Assembly (NCBI GenBank): GCA_008973525.1
Contig: WACJ01000355.1
Coordinates: 124,001 to 188,000, forward strand
Length of the DNA stretch: 64,000 nucleotides
Reading direction: 5' to 3'
Source of the DNA: Stenopsyche tienmushanensis
Lineage: Eukaryota > Arthropoda > Insecta > Trichoptera > Stenopsychidae
How positions within the stretch are numbered: the first letter of the stretch is position 1; every line of letters begins with the position of its first letter. The notes beneath the pieces are model-generated. The model worked only from the letters and a program-made list of their open reading frames with translations. It was not told the origin of the DNA and did no database searches. Positions 59,943 to 64,000 of the stretch are shown piece after piece. Both the position numbers and the translations under genes were made by a program.

Positions 59943-60480
59943 TTAATCCTTTGCACTCGAGATATTTCGCAGCATTTTTGGCGAATTTCTTACCACTCAC
60001 TTAATATCATTACATACACAAATTAATATATAAAACTTTTATACTTTAACATTTTATACATCTTTACACTTTTATGAATATAATTTCTTAAATATTAGTC
60101 TTTTTAATTTTGCTGTGTATTATATTTCATAAAATAATTATCAAGACGCATGCCCGGCTTGTTGGGGCAAGTATTGCAATAATATATGGTTTCATGTCTT
60201 TTCCAGCTATGTTTCTTTAAGAACACACTTTGCAATCCTTCCTAACTCCTTTTAGAATATTATGCAGCTTTCTATTTAAGCGGATATCTTTAAAGTCAGA
60301 TGTTGAAGTCGAACATGCAATCCAGTTCATGGTTACGGACTAATTTCAAATTAAAAAAATCTTTTTAGGGGGTGTCATGTTACAGTTCATAAGATTATTC
60401 AAAGAACGAGAGTCACGTTTCGGGCTGCGGCATCAAATCATATGGTGAGTGAGAGTCACCTCTCAAGTGCAAAATGTTAA
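59943..60480 (-). mobile_element. piggyBac-type element, internally deleted, with both TTAA ends
   Basis: TTAA at 59943-59946 opens TTAATCCTTTGCACTCGAG. On the other strand the right end reads TTAACATTTTGCACTTGAG and ends in TTAA at 60477-60480. These are matching terminal inverted repeats with the piggyBac target site. The interior carries the C-terminal part of a transposase on the minus strand (next entry) and little else, so most of the roughly 2.5 kb of an intact element has been lost. Confidence 0.85.
60110..60255 (-). pseudogene. piggyBac transposase cysteine-rich C-terminal relic
   Basis: piggyBac transposases end in a zinc-binding cross-brace domain of pattern R..C..C...(K/R)..T.Y.C..C..PLC...CF..YHT that recognises the element ends. 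On the minus strand here RKDCKVCS is followed, after a one-base shift and stop, by KKHSWKRHETIYYCNTCPNK and PGMRLDNYFMKYNT. The paired cysteines and the P...R, YF and Y.T positions line up, with later Cys and His of the motif changed (YF for CF, YNT for YHT). Upstream parts of the protein, including the catalytic core, are absent. The relic lies within matching TTAA-bounded ends, which confirms the assignment. Confidence 0.8.
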
Positions 60481-60579
60481 ATAATCGTAATTCGTACACT
60501 CCAAGTATGGTGATCAATCAAATACTTATAGATTTTTTTTTAAATAAACATTTTATAAATATTTAATTTATGTTTATGA

Positions 60580-60640
60580 CTTGTAGGTAATCCCGCTAAA
60601 AGAGATTGCTAAAAGCCACCTCAAGTCAAATCAAGTCAAT
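60580..60640 (+). mobile_element. SINE family A copy with large internal deletion
   Basis: CTTGTAGGTAATCCCGC matches the 5' head of the SINE at 60749 (CCTGTAGGTAGTCCCGC) and is joined directly to TAAAAGAGATTGCTAAAAGC, its 3' end block. Everything between, including the B box, is deleted. It lies about 110 bases upstream of the full copy in the same orientation. Confidence 0.65.
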
Positions 60641-60748
60641 ATTATACTTGTAACATGTTTTAAAAGTAATTCGATACCAAAAATAAGCAAAAATAGATGT
60701 TCGTATTATGGAAAAAATCTTTTTAAATATAATTTGTATCTGAATAAA

Positions 60749-60943
60749 TAAGTTCCTGTAGGTAGTCCCGCGTTAAGCGGTTGGACTCATAACTCGATCA
60801 TCTCGGGTTCGAATCCCACAGGAGATGTGGCTGGCAACCACATTTTTAAAAACATATATATGCCATGAAAAACCATGTCAAAATGGTTGGTAATGATTCC
60901 ATAAAAGGGATCGCTAAAAGCCACCGCAAAAAAAAAAAAAAAA
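60749..60943 (+). mobile_element. tRNA-derived SINE (family A), well preserved
   Basis: The head folds as a tRNA: TTCCTGT near 60753 pairs with ACAGGAG at 60818-60824 as acceptor stem. GCGTTAAGCGGTTGG, the loop CTCATAA (anticodon CAT, as in elongator tRNA-Met) and GGTTCGAATCC (perfect B box) follow in order. A tRNA-unrelated body (GATGTGGCTGGCAACCACAT to AGGGATCGCTAAAAGCCACC) ends in a 17-base A-run. ATCTGAATAAA occurs just before (60738-60748) and after (60944-60954), an 11-base target-site duplication. Polymerase III transcription and LINE-dependent retrotransposition are inferred from the class. The intact duplication and A-tail mark it as the youngest element in the window. Confidence 0.88.
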
Positions 60944-60954
60944 ATCTGAATAAA

Positions 60955-63900
60955 ACTTGGGTGACGTTCACTGCGTGGGAACGTCCGTGCTAGAGTCCAA
61001 AGCATTTAACACAATATATGCGGGAAAGGTTTATTTATCGTCTAAATAAACGATATATTTAATTAAATACTCAATGATTTAATCATATTATGTATAATAG
61101 ATATCGTATCGACTTTTCTTATATTTTTTTAAATTTGTGATAATTTTTGTTCTGTAATATTCCCCCATCACAAGGTTAATTGTTCCCAAAAAAAAATTGG
61201 CACTTTTAAGAATTTTTTGATTAATATTATTTTATAATTGATTTATGGTGTATATTTTATGCAAAATATAATATGCAAATTATAACAGTATTATTTTTTA
61301 ATATTGGACGTAATTTAAAAATATTATTACAAGGTTTTTTGACTGATTGTCTGTATTAGTAGTGATATGCATAATGCTTAAAAATAACTTAAAAAGCTTA
61401 AAGATATTATGTTATATTGAATACGTTTAAATTTGCATGCGTTTTTGCTCACATTTCAAAAATAAAAAATAAAATCGTTGTAGTTTTTAACACATTCCTG
61501 ACAAAAATGTGTTAAAAACATATTATAAGCTTCATGTTATTAACTCCTGCTCAATGGCTTAAAATTGCATATAAAATAGGATTTCCTGTTTTGATTGTTC
61601 AGAATTGATATCTTTTAAAACCGCGTTTACCTTTTAATTTGATATTAAAAATCAATAGGTGGGGAATTAACTCTACTAAATGGAATGCTTGGTACTAATT
61701 TTATGAATAGTATAAAACCTTTAATTTGTTTTCACAGTTGAACTTCCACCATTTTCATACAAGTTTAAATGAAAAATAAAAATGCAATTTTACTTAATAT
61801 GCAATTAAACGTTTGAATAAACAACAATAAGGGCATTTCGTATTTTTGCGGAACAATTGTGCACACGTTCCCAGCTCGCATAAAAGAAAGCGGGACAAGA
61901 GCAACTTTTATATTTCTAATGGGCGTATATAGCACGGGGGCTAGGATTTGAATCTCATTACAGCGTAAAAACTTATTCCCAGCAGAAAAAAAAGTTGCCG
62001 AAATTTTTCTTCAGTTCGTTAGCAAATCTCTAGCTGGCATTATTGCCTCGTCGCCCAACGTTCCACATTAATAAACTCTTCCAAACAAACTTTTCTCATA
62101 TCTGACCGCCTCTGCTTGCTACACACTTGCCAACGAAACAAATTTCCACAGCGGCTCTGTTTTTCAGCGCTTCCGCTCTCTTTCGGGCGTACCCATACGA
62201 ACACGTCCGTATTTACACAAATACGCTGACGCAACAATGATGGATGTCGAAGTCTGCGCTCATTTCGCGAATTCATTTCAGGGCGGGATCAATGCTGTTT
62301 TTTTAAGTCAGTTGACGTGAAAGTACGGCGCTGTTGACGAACAGGTAATCTTTAACGAAATCCGATATCACGTTGGGTATATTTGCGCGCAATCACACTC
62401 TGTCAATATGGCTCCATTTTCCTCACACTTGTTACAGAAGCGGCGAACACCGCCGGTATTCTGCTCACTTTGGTCGATACTCGAGTCGTTTCAGATGGAA
62501 ACGTGGAAGGTAAAAACGATATGTCAATATGAACCGGTCTTTCTAAAAGACGCCGTTTATGTAATACAACCCCCAAGGAACGAAAAACCACGGAAAACTA
62601 TTCCGCCCTATATAGTCCATTGATTGGTAATTCATCTCAGGCTCTGTACAAGAAATACTGCAACTATAACGAGATTTTTCACTTAGACAATCATCATTAA
62701 AATATGTCAATTGAAAGAATAAATATAGGACGTTATAATGCACGATACCGACAATAAGTTTGGAAACGCCTAGCGAAATAGTATTTAATTTTATGTTAAG
62801 AAAATATGATAATCAACCCAAAATATATTAACATTTGACAACGGATTTTGCAGCTTAAATTACTCGATTTGCAACCAAAAAAATTTATAAGTTTTAAAAA
62901 CATAAAAATAGTCCTTTCCTAATCCTTAATCGTTTGTGGAAACTAAATGAGAATTCACCACATGACAAAATCTTTAGGGGGGGTCTTTTGTACGTAGCAA
63001 AAGACTCAAATTCTCTGATCAAAAATTTTCTATTCATGTGTTAAACATCGTGTATATTTTTGAAATAAAAGATTTTCCATACTGAATTTGTTGTAAAGAG
63101 TATGATTATTGTGTTTGTGCCAATAGTGCGCATATTCATGGTGTAATTAGCTGATCAGATTCAAACAGTTCAAAATAAAATACACCAGTGATACTTGTCC
63201 TAAAGAAAACCATTCCCCCCCCCCCCTTTCAAAAAATTATTTTTGATATAAATATCAATTTTTTTATTAATTTTTGGTCTCACTTATATTTTAAATAATT
63301 AATGGAGTCGACTTGGCTGCGGGAACAAGTGTTCTTTCCGCCGGATTCCCAGTAGTTTCGTAGCTGGGTGTCTCTCTCCATGAAAAAACTTGACCAAGAA
63401 CCTCGATTTTATATTATTATCTGGCCATCTTCTTCTTCGTTCTCGGACTTCTTGCGATCCGATAATGAACAGACTTGCATAAGATCGTCTATCTTGAAAC
63501 TTATACGCAGGAAGGGATGCAATCTGGGGATTCTAATCGATAGAAATTATTAAGGGGGGAAACCAGTTTAGGAGGCAGATTTTTTAGTGTTTTTCGTGAT
63601 TTTTTTTAACAGGGAAAAAATAATTAGATTTTGTCTATACTTTGAGAATATCTTATTAATACTTTTAAGTACATCTGAATTTTTTTTAAATTCATTTCCG
63701 CTGGAAATATCCGTGTTATAAGCTTCTATAAATGGAAGGTCGCCATCAGAGTTTGCTATTGGCGGTAATCGTACAAGTCACAATTTTTATTAAATATTAA
63801 TACAATATTAATAATATATTTTTTTAAGAATATATACTCAGTTTTGATTTAAAAAAATAAAAATTACGTGTTTTAGTAGTGTCTTAACAAAATGTTACGA

Positions 63901-64000
63901 TTTTTTCCATTCTTTTGCACCTTCTTTGCAATAAAAATCACACTTTAAACAATAATATTATCCCAGAATTAGCTATATGTTCATTAGAATTAAGTATAAA
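60955..64000. other. AT-rich noncoding block
   Basis: No gene supported. 61990-62640 has higher GC with short frames on both strands (62040-62276, 62403-62623) lacking domains. A homopolymeric C-run lies near 63217. An inverted repeat is listed at 61483-61519. Confidence 0.5.
61483..61519. repeat. 13-base-pair inverted repeat
   Basis: GTTTTTAACACAT at 61483-61495 is answered by ATGTGTTAAAAAC at 61507-61519 around an 11-base spacer. TTAACACAT..ATGTGTTAA would suit a tiny TTAA-bounded element, but it is too short to assign. Confidence 0.5.

Noticed and set aside
1..64000. CRISPR arrays, prokaryotic operons, rRNA genes, satellite arrays
   Set aside because: No regularly spaced repeats, ribosome-binding-site-led gene clusters, rRNA landmarks or tandem satellites were seen.

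Overview
This is AT-rich eukaryotic nuclear DNA, most likely from an arthropod and probably an insect. The base for this is the density of Tc1/mariner, piggyBac, pogo-like and Mutator-like transposon relics, tRNA-derived SINEs and a LINE tail typical of arthropods, plus insect-style splice signals and the lack of any long open reading frame. The species cannot be named from the sequence. No bacterial, viral or organellar gene set is present, and no complete protein-coding gene can be supported. The window looks like a long intron or intergenic stretch.

Layout. 1-2430 is AT-rich with SINE fragments. 2431-3600 is the most gene-like region: a raised-GC segment with a possible first coding exon (ATG at 2664, splice donor after 2731), a guanine-rich island (2970-3290) and repeated ACCGGTT motifs near 3530. 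From 3900 to about 19900 the sequence is noncoding, with a Harbinger-type MITE (3914-4017), two dispersed repeat families (R1, R2), a pogo-type MITE (14691-15262) and a few palindromes. 18580-18708 (+) and 20763-20888 (-) are weak candidate terminal exons. The second sits beside another GC-rich island carrying cAMP-response-element motifs.

19950-43000 is a transposon graveyard: two decayed Tc1 transposases and a fragment of a third, three Mutator-like transposase relics, two more pogo-type MITEs, a hAT end, a LINE reverse-transcriptase tail and the C-terminus of a mariner transposase. 43000-52800 is mostly featureless AT-rich DNA with another hAT end, an inverted repeat, a second R2 copy, a SINE and a perfect palindrome. 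52886-53600 is a mariner element with both ends but a gutted gene. 55163-55253 is a candidate internal exon with good splice signals. 55981-60480 holds three piggyBac-type relics with TTAA ends, one retaining the transposase cysteine-rich tail. 60749-60943 is a SINE with a tRNA-like head, A-tail and target-site duplication. The rest is noncoding.

The supported contents are parasitic elements of different ages, none of them active as written. If a host gene passes through here, the best evidence is the pair of phase-compatible candidate exons at 2664-2731 and 55163-55253, which would imply an intron of about 52 kb. That is a hypothesis. I found nothing that looks like a new molecular system. 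All similarity judgements were made by eye from translation and motif recall, without database searches.
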